A DNA stretch of 64,000 bases from Stratiolaelaps scimitus (GCA_019614645.1 JABWDB010000004.1:11718001-11782000), one strand, 5' to 3'; shown: positions 12,001 to 27,593, counted from the first letter of the stretch. A program made the numbers and translations. The notes: generated by a model not told the origin, from the letters alone.

Positions 12001-15000
12001 GGGTTGTTTGAGCTGATGTCGCGTGATTCGTGCTTGATCTGAGGTCAATTGTTACGAAGAGAATGACAGATAGCAGCGATCCCTACTCGATCGGACTGAG
12101 TCAGGTTAGCGCACCAGAGAATACGACGCATAATTCAGTAAGCAATAAAGCGAAAGGCTATGGCGGAACGAGGGCTGGACGTGAGACGACACAGGGGGGA
12201 ATTGGGGTTCAATCTTAGTAAGTGTCGAGGGCTTGTAAGGATGGCTTGTAAGGAGTGTCGATTGTATTGAAATCGAGTCCATTTGCCGACACTGAAGGGA
12301 CAACAAATGGAGGTACTCTAGTTCCGAACGATGTTGTCGTTCAGTCAGATCAAGAAGTGGAGCGTACATCTTTTCAACTCAGAGTTTGTTGGATACAATA
12401 TTTCAACAGCCCCACGTGTTCATCGCATTCTCTGATCTCTGAGTCATCTCCCTGTTCTTTTGCTGTTGTTCCGCATCTCGTCATTCCAGCTCCATTTCGC
12501 TTCAACCACAGTTGATATTAGGTGTATGGTGTCATCAACGGTTCGTACGAACAACGTGTGAATCGTTCAAGTCAGGGACAGGGGCGGTGTATGTTGAAAC
12601 AGTGTGATCACGGGGGGCCGCTATACTGAGCAAGTTAACAAAATGACGACGGAGCAGACAGATTGTGGACAAGTCACAGACTGTAGAGGAAGAAAATACG
12701 GGGGGGGGGATCCTTTAAATATCGTGAGAGATTGTATACGGGAGAAACCAGCAGAAAGCGGCAAGACGAGACAAACAAATAGACCAATATGATATATGAC
12801 TGTATAAGTGCAAACAAGTAATCGAAGCGGTAACAACTAGAAAACTCCCGAACAGACAATTAAGTAGAACGGGCGTTTTCCACGGTGAATGTGGATACAC
12901 ACGTTGTTCATACGATCTATTCGTGACACCATACCTCTATAGATCAATGTGTCAAATGTCGTTGAAGCGAGTGTTGCTTGAGTGATGAGATTGCAGAACA
13001 ATAGCATAACAACTGGGGGAGAGTTCGAGATCAGAGAATGGCATGAAATAAAGGAGCTGTAAAAAAGATGTTATATCCGATGAATGAACGCTAAGTTGAA
13101 GAGCTCCGCGGCGCACTTCGGGATCTGACCGAACAGCAACGTCGTTCGAGACAACAGTATCTCTACCTGTTATCCCAACAATGTCGAATCACAGAGTCAG
13201 TGTTTTCAATTGGCTAATGCTGCTGGCTCTAATGCATTGTTGACTTGATGCCCCAGTCGACAAGTTGCCCCTTGATCTTTACCTCTGAATTTAGTGAAAG
13301 TCAACCATCGTCGACAAAATCACCTGAAAGGTCGGATCAGCTGTAATCTGAAATAAGGAGAATTCAACGTAATAGATCGAAATATTACATACTATATCGT
13401 GAGTGGATTGGAACAATGCCAAAACGTGACCATGCAAACAAAACCGATACAACTATTTGATTTTATTTCAATTGTTAGATACAGATTTTGAAGATTTTTG
13501 ATAGATGTACAAACCGACAAAGACAATTACCGTGCAGTATTATAATTAAATACATTTTAGATCATGTTTTATTATATACAAATAGGCAATGCAGTCTTCA
13601 TTTTTGGGGGGTACACTTAGAGACTGGGGCGATGGAGGCGTCCGGTTGCGAGAGGCTCTTAAAATCTGGTGAATGTGATACTCCTTCTTAATTGTTAATA
13701 CACATGTTCACGGGGTACAATTCATCATACACGTTCAAGTCGCTCACATTACATGAATAGATAATTCGATCTTACTATTTGGTTCTCGTATGCTGTCATA
13801 ATGATGATATATATATATATGTTGGTATACACGTATATATCGAATCCATCTCAGCCGCATTGTTGTCGTTACCGAAATCACAGTACAGAGTACCGCTTGT
13901 ATAGGATGTCCCTTGAACACCCAACGCCGAGTGCCGCACACCCACGTCCATCTCTGGTACACATAGCTCCTCATGGTCGTTCGAAAACAATGCCAGTAGT
14001 ATCTTACCTAGATTTCACCGAAACGAGACGATTCCGTTGAAAAGCATTCATGACCTTTTCATGTACGCCTCACTACCGTGCTAGGTAGACATAGATAGAT
14101 AGGTGGTAGTTCGGTATCTCACTAAATTTCGCTATGCCCGCACGCATACGTTGTGCAAACGTGTTATCGATAGGGATCAATGATGAGCTAATCGTCACTG
14201 CCGCTCGTGTTGTTTCGCTTCTTCGCACGATCTGCGGTGTCGTTATTGTTTCTGCTGGCGTTGTTGATTTCTTATTATTGCTATTATTGTTCCTGCTGTT
14301 ATTTGTTTTTGTCCTCCATTGTTTATTTCTGCTTCGATGGTCGTATTGTGTACGAGATACAGACCGAGGATAGAAATAAAGAGGTGAGGGGGAGAGAGAG
14401 AGAGAGCGACGTTCACGCTGTCCTTAGCGCATCAATATCGGCTATCAAAACGAAAGTTAGTTAGTAGACGAAAGGTTGTCCCGCCAAACGAGCTTACGGA
14501 ATAAATAGATCGAATAGATGGACACATTGTGACTACTGGATTGCTAACCTTGATCTTCGTCATCTCGATTCGTATTCAACGCGAAAGAAAAAAAAATGAA
14601 AACGGCGACCCCATGTAACAATGGCCATGCTATAAGGCGACCCCCGCTATTGTTGGACAGTATAGGCAGTATTGCCTGATGATTGCGACGAGTCAATTGG
14701 GCGAATACGATCGCCGGTTTTGTCTTTACTCCTGCACAACGGCTGCAACTGTTACAACCTACGATGGCTGTTGTGAGACGGACGGGTGATAAGTTAACAA
14801 GGGGTGAGGTCAAAGGCTTTTGAACTGTCAATGCAGAACGAGCGACAGATAGCGACAGGGGCGACGTGGTATCAAATGCGTACGTAAAGAGAGACGAACG
14901 AACAGAGGCATACAGGCAGGCATAGCATCAATCAAGCGGCAGATAGCAAACTAATCGATACATATCATGTTTGTATACATCACAAAAAGTTCGTTGTACC

Positions 15001-15037
15001 AGCATTGCCAATGATTGACTCTCGTAGACACACACAG

Positions 15038-15063
<26 letters not shown>
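15038..15063. repeat. (TA)n microsatellite
   Basis: Alternating TA flanked by CA/GT repeats. Confidence 0.9.
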
Positions 15064-15068
<5 letters not shown>

Positions 15069-18000
15069 GTGTATATATATAAGTATATGTGGTTGAGCAA
15101 CCAATAGGGAATTGTTGTTCTCAGTGTGGATATGAAACGCGACAGAGCTGAACGTTTTGGATGGGTCAAAGAGTAGGGCTTGTAATTACTGGGCACCTTT
15201 TTTATTACGATAAGAAACCGGACATGCAAATTCTTCTTGTCGTCTTTATTTAATTTGTGATTCTATTAGACGAGTTTTGTCTACCTTCCAGTACTTTCTT
15301 CTTTAGTTATAACATTTACACGGCTGCATCCTGGAAGAGCGATATTTCAGCTTGTGCGTACAGCGATCGCACTGTTCTCCCGATTTGCACCTTATGGTTA
15401 AGGTTTACCAAACGATAAAGCGTACATCGATTTGTAATGTCCGAAATAACAACAGGGTGCTAGTAAGAGGAAATGAATGGATCTTCCGATTTATTCCTGA
15501 GATGAAGGTGCACTCGAACAGCCCTCTTTCTTGATCGAAAACTGAGCGTACGTTTCATTGTCATTGAGGTCAAATATAAATTTCACACAGGTCAGATTTC
15601 ACATGTCATGTTTTTTTATCGAAGAAACGTTAGGAAAATCTGGAATGATCTCGATTGAAGCTCAATAAAACAGGTAAATAATTATATATTACAATGACGA
15701 TTATAGTGTGCATAAGATTGCATGCACACTAAGCCATCATCAGCCACGTCCGGCCGGCCAGATTCGAGCCGAAACGGTGCGGAGTGATTCGTCGAGAGAC
15801 TGGCAAGAGAACCAGCAGGATGTCAATGATCATTAAGCTGTTTCCATCAATTCGATCACGACCATGTGGTATTCGCTCTGATCATCGCACCGGATACTAG
15901 GAACCGTAGAGTCTCCGGTTCGAATCCCACAGGACACATTCGAATCGCTGCGGTCATAACCTGCATATTTGTCAATCAGGTTATTTCAATATTTCAAGAC
16001 GTGTGGGCGCATCGACCTTTGAAAAATCGATTTGTTACACTTGCTACTCGGTATCGATTGTAGCAATGTCGGATCGAACTTTGGCAAATTTTAATTAATC
16101 GCTATTACAACGGACCATGTATGAATGAATAATGAAAATCAGTTCAGCTCAACATCCCACAAATCGCGTGTCGACGCCGCATTGCTGTGGAGTTCCTCTC
16201 AATTGCAGCTGTACACACAGGCGCGCGCGCGCACACACATAAGATACAAACAGAGAGATGTCCAAGGTCTGACCGTTCATATTTCGCAGCACCTTCTCGG
16301 TCAGCGCAGCTGCCTTCTTCGACGCAAGATGTGCTAAGTAAATCAAGCCAGAACGCGAATCACAATCAAAGCGACGATGACCGTGAAGCCTGAAAGGCCT
16401 ATCATATCGGAAAGCAATACGCCGCAAACGTTGTGAGCTTAGCAAAAAACAAACAAAGAACTAGACACGCGTAAAATTGTCAGCTTGTGGACGATGTCAC
16501 CTCGATCCTCCCCGCCGATGATCGCGCAATGCTGGCGGCGACTGGGGCACAAACGCATTTGTGGAGGCTTGTTGGGTGAATTGCTCATACAGCGTCTACG
16601 CGATTATTACGATATATACAAAGTATTACACAAAGGGAGGCGTACCAGCTTTGTCAAATCACAGATGAATGATAAAGATTGAGTGCAAAAAATAAAGACG
16701 AAGCCATGTATTCCAAAAAGATAAAAACCGAAGACTATCTAGTACATGTATATATATATATATATATCAATCGTTCGTTCGCTCGCTATTATTGACATAT
16801 TCAGCACAATGAAAGGGGATCACTGGAAAAGAGTCACAAGGTTAGAAATGCATGTGAAAGAATGAAGAACATCGTTTGTCAGCTTAAGCTTCACGCTCAA
16901 AGCAAAGACTACCGAGCTGAAGACACTGATTGCGAGTGTTGTTCTATAATAGAAACCACCATCGATATCTAGTGTGTATTATAATATCAAGAATGACTTG
17001 TGGTTCGTCTGAGAACTCTCACTCAACAAGAGCATATTGGACACACTCAGTTAAAGCTTGATTACCCGCCTCATTTGATTGCCTTTCGACAACGAAACGT
17101 TGCATACGACGTTAATTCTCTTAATCGTTTGACCCCTATAAACGCCGCCAGGCCTAATGCAGATACGATATGGGCCCACGTTGTTAAGTAGTATTGTATT
17201 ATATAATAGTTAATGCTAATGATATCAGAAGTTGCGTGTAACCGCTGACGGAGTCTTCGAGCGAGTCACGCGTCCCGTGCCAGTAATCGCGGCAATGACC
17301 GAAACACAGAACAGCATCAATTTGTATCTCTGGTTGGTGTGTGTGTTTGTTCACGTCGAGGGTAACGAAAAAAAAACAACACCTACCCAAAGCAGCGATC
17401 AGGTCGACTGCCGGCCCTACGGACAGTTGAGGAACAAACAATACAAGCAATATCGTTTTTTTTTTCGCGAAGCGTCGAATTTAATCCACTGGATCTCTGC
17501 GGTACCGGTGTGTTACAGGACGAAATAAACCAGCAGCAATAACGCAACAACATCGCCCAGAACCCTGGTCAGTGAGATACTGAGGTAGGCGAGATATCGG
17601 TTCGCCTGCTGCGTTTGCCGTTCTAGTTGGAGCATCGACGATTTCGTCTCGATCACACCACTACTTGCGCCTACCGGAATGCTTACCGACTACTGACCGA
17701 GGTAGAATCATTGCCGTCCCAAGCTGGACTGAGCTGAGGCACAAACGGTGAGCTAACCGGTGCAATGATAAATTATTGTCTTATTAATGGTTTCGGCTGC
17801 TGCTGCTGCTGCCGTTGCTGACGCCTGAGTTGTCGCTGTGTCTATCCGATCGTTTGTTTTGTCTCTGATCCTGATCCGAGCGTCGGCTGCGATCGGCCAA
17901 CACACAGTGGCTGGTCAGCGTTTTCGGGCCAATTCAAACGGAAAGCGTTTTTAAATGTTCACGTGTTTCGCTAAGCGGTGATGAACGGTTCACTTCGCAC

Positions 18001-18989
18001 TTCGGGAAACGACTTTGGCAGCCGCGACGCCGGCCCGATTCAGTGGCCACGATTGGCGAACGGCTGAACAAACAGCCGAATAGACAGACAATCATACAGA
18101 CAACATGATTTAATGTCACGATAATCGTAGCCGTAGTGGTAACTGTAATGATAATCACAAATAACAAATGCTTGAAACAAACCTGCCACAATGGTCGGCG
18201 GCGTACACGAACGGCGTTAATTATGTAAGATCTCATATCTCGGCAGAATCTGCCGCTCAGTCTAAATACGTCACAGTGCAGGTGTGAGATGCATGCATTG
18301 CTGCGACACCCGCTGTCACTATATGCGCGGACCGTGGTAAGTCAATATTCGCATCGCAGTATTTGATGTGCATTTAATCTCGCTATCATGGCCGGCGTGG
18401 CTTTATTATCGATAGTGCTCACGCAGGAGTCGGTAAGCACGTACGCATACTAATTATATATTATATTGAAATCGTGAATTCAATTTGTCGATTGTACGCC
18501 GCGCTAATTATAGCTGCGATTCGTGAACAGCTGCATATGTCATATAAAAATCCGATGACAAATGTAATTATATATGAAATTGGGCGATTGCACTAATTGA
18601 ATACAATTTTTGCCCCCAGGCCGTGTGTATCGATAGATTTTCAATAGTAGCGAATGATTTAACAACGGAGAAATGGTGGATGATGGAGGAGCCTACTTCA
18701 TACTGGGAGGATGGATTACTAAGGAGAATTTCCGTGTGATCGAAAATATAAACGGCGCTAAACAAATATAATAGTAATTAAGTAGAATAATAACAAATAC
18801 AACAGTAATTAAGTAGAAAGCAAAAGTTGACTAAATAACAGACTTAAATTTCAGAAGTCAGCCGAGTCTTTTAACTGGGTAGTGTCCCACCGGGTGATGA
18901 CTCCTATTACCAGAACCTTGCTAACTCCAGCAAAAATATATCGGACATCATATACCGCAATAATTTCTTCTCCACGCTAGATCGATTCT

Positions 18990-19440
18990 TTAAATGGCTA
19001 TCACCCAGCGAGGTAGGTTAGGTGCGTAACCCGTCGGCGTATCCAATTCTAAGATATGTCCAGTCGTCGTCATAAGTGCAGACTCTTGTCGACAGTAGTT
19101 GCTAGGAAACATATCACACTTATTAATCGAGAACTTCTGTGTGTGCTGTCGGCAACGATAGTGAAACATAAATGGAAACTCCGAATGGACTTCCTGCACC
19201 AGGTCAACCTTGAAGCTGTCCAACATGCGCGAGGCGTATTAAATGATGACCTGCTGAATCTTCTCATCCGTAGTCATCTTCGGTATTCTTCACAAATAGC
19301 AAAAAGCGACGATTTACGCTTGCACCGGCGTACGTGGAAACTTTTCTGTCCCGGCGCGGACGGAACTTGGACTCAAAGACTCCAAGGTCAAGTCCTGCAA
19401 TCGCCACACGTCGTGCGACACCTAATGATGTAGAAAGCCT
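18990..19440 (-). pseudogene. Interrupted coding-like stretch
   Basis: The minus strand holds two protein-like pieces in different frames, separated by stops: VAIAGLDLGVFESKFR (near 19.4 kb) and MLDSFKVDLVQEVHSEFPF with TTGHILELDTPTGYAPN (19226-18990). They may be parts of one decayed gene or element, or chance frames. The plus strand is also open here (19056-19433). Confidence 0.2.
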
Positions 19441-20708
19441 TACGGGAATTGATCTTATATGAACCTTAATTTATTAGCCTCATTCAAGAAAGCAACATCG
19501 AGTGGGGGAATATTTTTTTTGGCTTTATTCACGTTACCATGTTCGCTTATGGGCAAAACAAATAGGCCTAACTTTTTCACTTATTTAAAAACAAATTTGC
19601 ACACTTGATAAGAAGGTTCATTGTCTCTGCTCTATCGTTGTCATCGTTCAGTTGGCGGGCTTTATGGTTCACCGATATATTTATTGATCTGATTAATTTC
19701 TATAGCGGAACGTACTGGAACAGGGAAGGCTGACCCGGCAGGGTATAAGCCATGGATCTAACGAAATTTCTCGTATCTCAAAGCCCTCTACCAAAATTGG
19801 GGTCGCCAAGATACCCCCACGGTGCTAACAATGTAGTTATACTGTCAAAACAAAAAGAACAAAAAAACACCCACGTGCGTCGAAGAAAGATACTCATAAC
19901 GTCGTTACAGTATCATCTGACTCCGATGATTTCGAAATCGTGAGCATTTTCAGAATCAACAGAAAATGGGGTATACACAATACTAACACTTCAAAGTCCT
20001 CATTCAATAGCAAACGCGGATAACATATATTTGTCCAAATCCGAAAAAAAACACGGCAGAACAGAACATTTGAAGGGTTGGCATTCGGTTCTAATATTGA
20101 TCGCAGTGAATTAAAATGCATTTGCACTTCTCGCTGCAACGTGAATGCTAATTGACAAATGTCTACCCTTATCTGGAAGCAACTACTGATCGGGGATGTA
20201 GAAACGTAAAGTGTTTACACGCATACAATTGTTTCCCCTCGTGTTCTATAGTTATCTTAGTGCGTTTTTTTTGTAGATCTTTAGATAGACAATGACAGCA
20301 GTGCCCGCTAGCGTTGGCAATGGCAGTTTCCACGTTCGGATGTGGAGCGGGCCACAGAGCCCCATATGAGAGGACATTTATATGGGAGCGTCCGACAGTG
20401 GGGCAACTGTACGATCTTGTTTGCGTAGAGGCGGGCTAATTTAAGCTTGCTCTGGTTATTAGAAACTCGACAACATATAGGGCTCGTACTCCAATCGTGC
20501 CGAATGGTTCTATTAATAAAGGATCTAATTTAACATTATTTAAGTTTACTCTCATCTGTTCCCCTATGGGACAGGCTTCTGGACCTGAAAGGACAAAGAG
20601 ATCAAAAGCTCGCGCATAGCCAGGTCCACCAACGAGCTCGAGTTGAGGCCAGCACACGATCAACAGGCATGGTGTGGTACGTAATGCTATGCACTAATGG
20701 CTACCGCC

Positions 20709-20769
20709 ATTTCATCTCCTGACATTTGGATATCGCGGCAGGTGATATCCAGGCTTCAGGAGATGAAAT
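20709..20769. ncRNA. MicroRNA-like hairpin candidate
   Basis: A 61-base hairpin has 26-base arms: atttcatctcctga..tggatatc on the left and gatatcca..tcaggagatgaaat on the right. The only mismatches are four bases in the middle of the stem, with a 9-base loop (gcggcaggt). Length, loop size and central internal loop suit a microRNA precursor. The flanks pair poorly, so it could also be a small inverted-repeat element. Strand unknown. Confidence 0.4.
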
Positions 20770-23700
20770 TATTCTATGCCGATACCTGAAGTGTTGATAT
20801 CAATGTAAGTGTATCTACCACACGGATCACGTCTCTTGCAATCTGGTGTGAGTAGTCAACGATTACGCCAGTCGCTATAGACGATGTTTCGCCGATCGAT
20901 CGATGACGTATTCCACGTATTTTGTGTTATATGTACTATTTATATCCATACATTTGCCTTATAAAAGATATAAATAAATGGTGATGATGATGATGATGCT
21001 TCTATGTTTACAAGACTATGCTCAATCACACGTGGAGAGTGTCTCTCTACTAAAAATAACAAAAGCTTCCACAATTTCAATTATTCTCATACAGTGCACC
21101 TTCTTCTACAGCTGATCCTCAGCTGCCTTCGTTGTATAGATGCCTCGGTACCACTGTGTGGCACTGCAACAAAAAGCTGTCAGGGAAGAGGACTCATGCC
21201 GATAATTATCGCGTTGATTATCTTGTAGTGATTATTTATCATCTTTCTCCTTTTGTTGGTCTATCCGGGTGGTCGGTTGTGCTGGGCGTATTTTGTATCC
21301 TGCCATGGTTGGCCTCAAGTAGGTGTGTATTCTTCCTCCCTACAATTCTCGTCGTAAAGCTGCCACAGGTAAATCTACAAAAGAAAAATGTCTGATGGGA
21401 GAAGGATTGGATCTCAGGACGAAAAACGGATGTTAATACAGCCCATACCTTTCATAGATCGAACCGAGTTTCCAACCAAGTGTGGTAATTTCCATTTGAA
21501 TCAAAGGTTATTGAATACATTTATGTATATATACACATACAGAGGTATATTTACAAAAGGTGGACAGAAATGTCAATCTATTTGAATCACGCATCGACCG
21601 CCACCACGCCTTTGTTTGTTGCCACAAAGACATAAAATGTAATTAGCTTCACATTATTCAGCAGTTGATCACCAAATGTTTATTTCAATTTCGTCTATTA
21701 CTGTTCCACAAAGAAAACGCAGCGCACCGTATTCCCGGCCCGACATAATTCTTCACAGTGTTTGTTGTCGTCAATGCAGCGAGCCGTCCCCTCCAGGGGT
21801 CCAGTCATCTGTCTACGAACTAGCCACCGTCTGATTTGAGGGCACAGCACGAATCATAAATAATTCTTCATTTACACGGCAAATACTTTTCCGAAATGGC
21901 GCGCCCGTCCCAACATGGCCTGTAGCGCAGTTTCTGTCGGTGAAACTATTGTGGGATGTGTAGCTGTTTTTGTTGCAAATAAACCAAAGCGCATTGTATT
22001 GTAATGAGATTAAGCCTCTGGGCACAACGCTAAGGACATATTTCGAATAATGAGGCAATTTCCCTGAACTTTGACTTGCGTACTAATTTTTTTTATATAC
22101 ACAGGCCGAGCTCTTTTCCTAACAGTGTCAACATTGGTTTCGGCATTTGTCAAGTTGCAAGCGTGTCACCAAACACTCATGATTCCATGATACTTTGTGG
22201 CTAAATCATTGTTGTCATAGTCCACCTCTCGCGCGGGAATGCAACGGTAACCAAAGGTTTCCAGCCTTCTGCTGAGATCAACATCCCCTTACTAACCCGT
22301 GTTTAATATATCGAAATGTTAATATACGTAGATGAGATGCGCATGGCAACAATACCAACCTAGAGACACAGTGTCAAGTCACATCGCATAGCAGGCTCTA
22401 TACCACTGTCCACTCCGTACGTCCCACTAGAAACTCGCGCTCAAAAGCTCAACAGTGTCAGGCATACAATGTAAGCTGTTGTAAATGTTGTTAAGTTGAC
22501 AACTACAGAGCAGTGGATAATTCTGGCACAGCTAAACCCTCATTGAACACGACGAGCTCTTTATATTTTTTTTTACTATGAGCGTTACTGCGTCATCTCG
22601 TTGAATCAATTCGTTTCAAGAGGCCGTCATTGCCGCCACGTACGACCCGTCCATACATCCCGTCCGTGCTACTTCGTGCTCGCGTAGCTTGTTAGCCACT
22701 CGTCTCGCAATTAGATTACACATTAGCAATTATTTCTCACAGACCCTCCTACTGCTCGTCCCTTACCACCACCCAAGTATAACAACAACAACAACTTATA
22801 CTTCGTTAGCTCAGTCCATAGACCACACAGGATATCTACCATTAGACTAGTGCACACACACAGACACACTCTGATACGTAAATATTCACTTGGGATGACA
22901 GCGGGCAAGTTCCTTGTTGTGTGTTACGCGGATGCGTTCAGCTGTTCGCTGCGTATCATCCCACCGGCCAGAAAAATTGGACGCGGCGCAACTCCGCTGT
23001 GCGGTCGGGTCGCGTCGGGTCGGTTGCAGACCGCGGCGCGTTCATTGTCACTACCGTTCCCCGGCCCTCGAGAGAAGCGTCCATCAACATCCGATCCAGA
23101 TGGCTCCACTCCCGCCTCTTGGCGTTAGCTTCGTGGAAAGTTCTACGCCGAAGTCAACCTTGCTGGTGCCCCACACAATGTCGGCGTACCGCCACCATTG
23201 TCGTTCTAGTATAACATGACTAGTATAATGTTTGTATGCAAACGTGCATGACCGTGAGTGTGTTTGCATGTGTTCGGACTAAGCGATGTTACGATGCATC
23301 TATTTCTCTCTCTCTCTCCTATCTCTCTCATCTCTCCTGTTTCAGTACACTTGATTTATGCATGGGAAAACAATATTCAGAAATAAGTTTCCGTCTAATC
23401 GATTCGACGAGAACGCGCAGCTCGTGGCTGCCATCAATAAACTTAAATACAGCCCGTTTATCAAGGCTATTCGATCTGTGTAGTCGGTACTCGTCCATCG
23501 GCACGGCAACCCGGATGCACCGACTGGCTGTCATCCAAGTACTTTTCAACTTTGTGCTAACAACTTCGTGTCCCGTCGATCACGCCGCTACCGACAGAAC
23601 AACAACGTAAAGATCAAGAGGAGAGTTCGCAAAAATAGTCCACGTCATACAATCATACAATTCTTCTCACAAGAACTTGCGAGCTTGTATATATGTGTGT

Positions 23701-26700
23701 GTGTGTGTACAATATGCATGAATTGAATACGAGAGTGGCACCACGTCCGTCATGCAATTGTTGTCAGGAGTTAATAACTGGCGGATTCTGGCATCGAGGA
23801 ATGGCCCCCCGTACAATTCTCTGTGGAGATAACCATACAATGATCTCAGACTGTACAATATATTTAAGGACACCTCACGCCTCCGTCTCTGGAGAATTTA
23901 CGGTTCGTTTTGAGTCACGACATGAGCCGAGCAGTTTTTTCTAGACAATCGATTATTATTTATATATTATATAATACGATAAATAACATACTAATTATTA
24001 TCATTATTATTATTATTATTTACTGTTACTATTATAGATGTCGCACACATTTATTCTTAACACTAATGTGCAATAATCATTTCAAGTCTCTCCATTGTCA
24101 TTGAGACAGTGCATGCTTGCTCGTCCTCTCGTCATCTTTCAGGTAATTAAAACGCCATTGTTTCTGTGGCATAAACTCAAGCAACTTGCACACCCTGTAA
24201 TGCACATAAAATTTCCCCCATCTTTTTGCACCATCGGAAAGCTCTTACGAAAGTATCTAGTATAGCTATGACAGTAGTTATCTAACCTGAATAGTAGACG
24301 CTGAATAGTAATTTTCGGTTAAGTGGCCCATCAGTAAAAATGAGTTGGAAATGAGGAACATTTGCTTACGTTAGCTCGGTTAGCAATTAGATAGAAGTCA
24401 GCCATGAAAGAGCCAGCGCTGACCAAACGAAAGCACAAATCGATCCTGGCATTCGCCAGTGTCCGAACACATTCTGAGTGCCTCAGCATATTCCGGGACA
24501 AGTTCCGGTGTGCCCCCGTGACGATTTTAAACGCAACAATTTAAACAAAGCCGAAGATCGCTGGGGGTAGCAAAAAGCGTAAAGCCAAAACTGAGTTTGC
24601 ATCTCGAAATCGTTCCACGAACTGCCGCATCTCAATGAGCAACAATACGAGGAGACGGAACAAATTCATATCATATATGATTGATTTATTCACATTTACC
24701 CTTCCAAATTAGTATATATATATATGGCAGAATTCGTAGAGTTGCACGTAGAGTCGTTACGCACGACGCTGCGCCAACGTAAGACCATTTTGACGGTTTG
24801 TTTTTTTGTTTTATGCCGCGAAGCAGCGGCGTCCCGATACGGCCACGAGATACGCCCGAATTGAGCCGCGTGTGCTCACTTGCCACTCCGGTGGGCAACC
24901 TTAGAGCGACTGTACGATCGGAGAGGCGAGCAAGGCAAAATGCTTAAAATTAACTCTCTCTTTCGGTGCAACTTGACGATGTCGGCAACCTGCAATGGCA
25001 CATCGGAACGTCTGACTGAGTTACATGTTGCTGATCACATATCGTTGAGACTAACTGAAGGTTTTGTCACGAGAAGAAAGCGTCCACTATCAATCGTATG
25101 ATGTGATCGCTCCTGTTCAAAGGTCCGTTTAGTTAAATAAACTTTACCTCAAAGAGGAAAAAAATGTTGACATTTTTTTTTCTTTAGAAAAAAAATCAAA
25201 CGCTTGTTGTTGACTTAGTGAATTTTCAAGTCTGCGTTTAATAAGTTGCATACGACACAATCTAGTTAAGTGACCTATCTAGCTCGGAATGTGTGGCATG
25301 ATTAAGTGACCTTTCGCGGACTACGACAAAATGGTGTAATATCACCCGTTTCGTCGCCTCATGAACCGTTCCTATTTGTTTGGGAACGTGTCCATCATCG
25401 TCTACTAACATGCTGGATGCACGGTGATTCTACTGCGCGTGGCGCCCTCCCTAATCAGCTCTGCAGAAGCAACAACGCACAGCGCATGGATGGAGCGGAC
25501 AGCCAAATGTAATATGCATCACACGTTGCAACATCCAACCAGGAACAGTACCCAGGCACTTGCAATTCACCTGGGCAGCACAGATGGACGTAGGAAAGAT
25601 GTCGATACACTCAGTGGCTAATGGCAGCTAACTGCAACTTGAAAATGTCATCCGGACACGCGTTGCCTTGATGAATAGTGATTGCGACACCACGCATGAT
25701 CGGATCGACACACGAACATCAACGTGAACACCGCTCGTTCCATGGACCATCTTCCTTTGAACTGTCTTCACTTGAACAGCATACCCCCAATAATCGGGCC
25801 GAAGGCCTGGAAGCTTTGAATTGAACCAATCGCGCTGTGGGCTAGCTCTTATGCCATCATCGAATGTGTCATAATGATCCTGAATACTTAGCGTATCTAT
25901 TTATACATCTACCAGACATGTCTAGCGTTTGCCGTGCCGCATGTGATCGGGTATATCTATACGGCCAACAGCGGGATACTAATGGGTTTCTTCCAAAAGA
26001 ACTTCCAATCGACTAAATTGACTGTGGCTCGAAATGGAAAAGTGATCGCGATAGCGATGAAAGTGGCCGAATTGTAGACAAAGACTCGCGCAGAAAATGT
26101 CTGATTGCAACATTATGCAAATCGTTCTATCTCTCTCTCTCTCTGCCTCCCTGTAAACCTGCGCGGCCGAGGGGCCAACAAGTCCTGAGCCGAAATTGCG
26201 TCAAATTTACGCAAATCATCAGGCGAACACTGACTGTTCAGCGTCAACGAAGTGCCCCTGCGACCCGTCAGAAAATGACGTCAACCGCACATCAACTGCA
26301 TCAGTTGACGTTCGTCGGTAGTTCATCATATTAGTGACATTCACACATACACACACAAACACAGGAGGGTTCCGGCTGCACGGCATAGCCCTGGACGTAG
26401 CTGTCCAGGCTATCCCGACTCAAACACCACCAGAACTCGCCGCCGCACGAATTAAAATTTAAATCATATAATGTATGAAATTACTATATAGATATAGTTG
26501 GCTGTGATAGCGGTAGCAGTGGCGGTAGTAATGGATGTAGTGAAGAAAAAAAAGTACTAGCAGTGAGCAGCAATAACGACTTCAAGGCAACGATCTGACA
26601 GCGACAGCGAAGCAACAATGCGGAGTTAACGCAGCGCAGGGCCTGACGACTCTGTCACCCCCCCGCAGCTGACCAGAGCCGCCCGTCTAAGTGGTCGGCC

Positions 26701-27593
26701 AGCTGCTGTTGGACGGGAGAAGATACGCTCCTCGTAGCAAGCAACAGATAGCCCTAAAAGAAGTCGTGATAGCACGCGACCTATTTGGTAATAACATGCT
26801 CACACTTACACACACGAGAGTATATATATATATATATACACACACGGGCTCAGCAACACCAAAGACAAATGCTGTTAGCGAAGTTTTTATGCTACGACTC
26901 TGTTCAAAATTCGGGACGTTGGGAGAGAGGAAGAGAGACACGGACGACGTCAGCAAACAAACAGACAATCAGACAGACAGGCGCGTTAATAGCTGCTACT
27001 GCTGCTGCTCCCGCTAGCCAATGCCCACTGAGGGAGACAGGTTAACGCCTGGAATCGACTGAAGAGGCCGGACGACTGGCCATGCTGCATGAACGTATGT
27101 ACGATTATAGAGATCATCAAACAACTAGTGCGTACGTAATCGAAAGTGTAATTGCCACAGAACAATACGGCATTATGCTAAGCAACAATACCCGACAATG
27201 ATTTGTGACCTTGGTTAAAAGTAAGCGTTTGTAAAAGGCAAAAGGGTAAACGAAGCGTGTCCGCATTAAGAAACAAAAGACAACCTCACGTTTCATTGCG
27301 CACCACCACCTCCAAATAGCGTCGAGAATCTCGCCAGTATTAAGGTGCCTTAAGTAGTTGTAGTTCCGAGCTTTTTCGATCACTACTTAATACTTAACGT
27401 TTAAGTAAATTTGGGTACTACGATAGGATTTCAGGAGTCATCCGCGGACCGGACAGGGTTAGGGCATACGAAATGCGGTGGCATTTATTAATTGTAGTTT
27501 AGTAATGAATCAAAAAACAAAGAACAAGTCGGAAGAACTTTGCGGCAGAGAGTTGAAGAGGCTCCAATTGCAGATGATGGTGGAAGGACCTAC

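Larger units (their letters stand above)
12000..27500. other. Gene-poor stretch
   Basis: I found no coding exon I can support. It contains scattered AT, CA, TC and GAT microsatellites, the interrupted stretch near 19.2 kb, the hairpin at 20.7 kb, a duplicated 15-mer (agtaattaagtagaa, 18771-18818) and short frames without splice support. A few splice-like sites occur at the rate expected by chance. Confidence 0.4.

Noticed and set aside
15865..15935. tRNA gene suggested by GGTTCGAATCCC and a loop CTAGGAA
   Set aside because: Neither the anticodon stem nor the T stem pairs, and there is no acceptor stem or A box.
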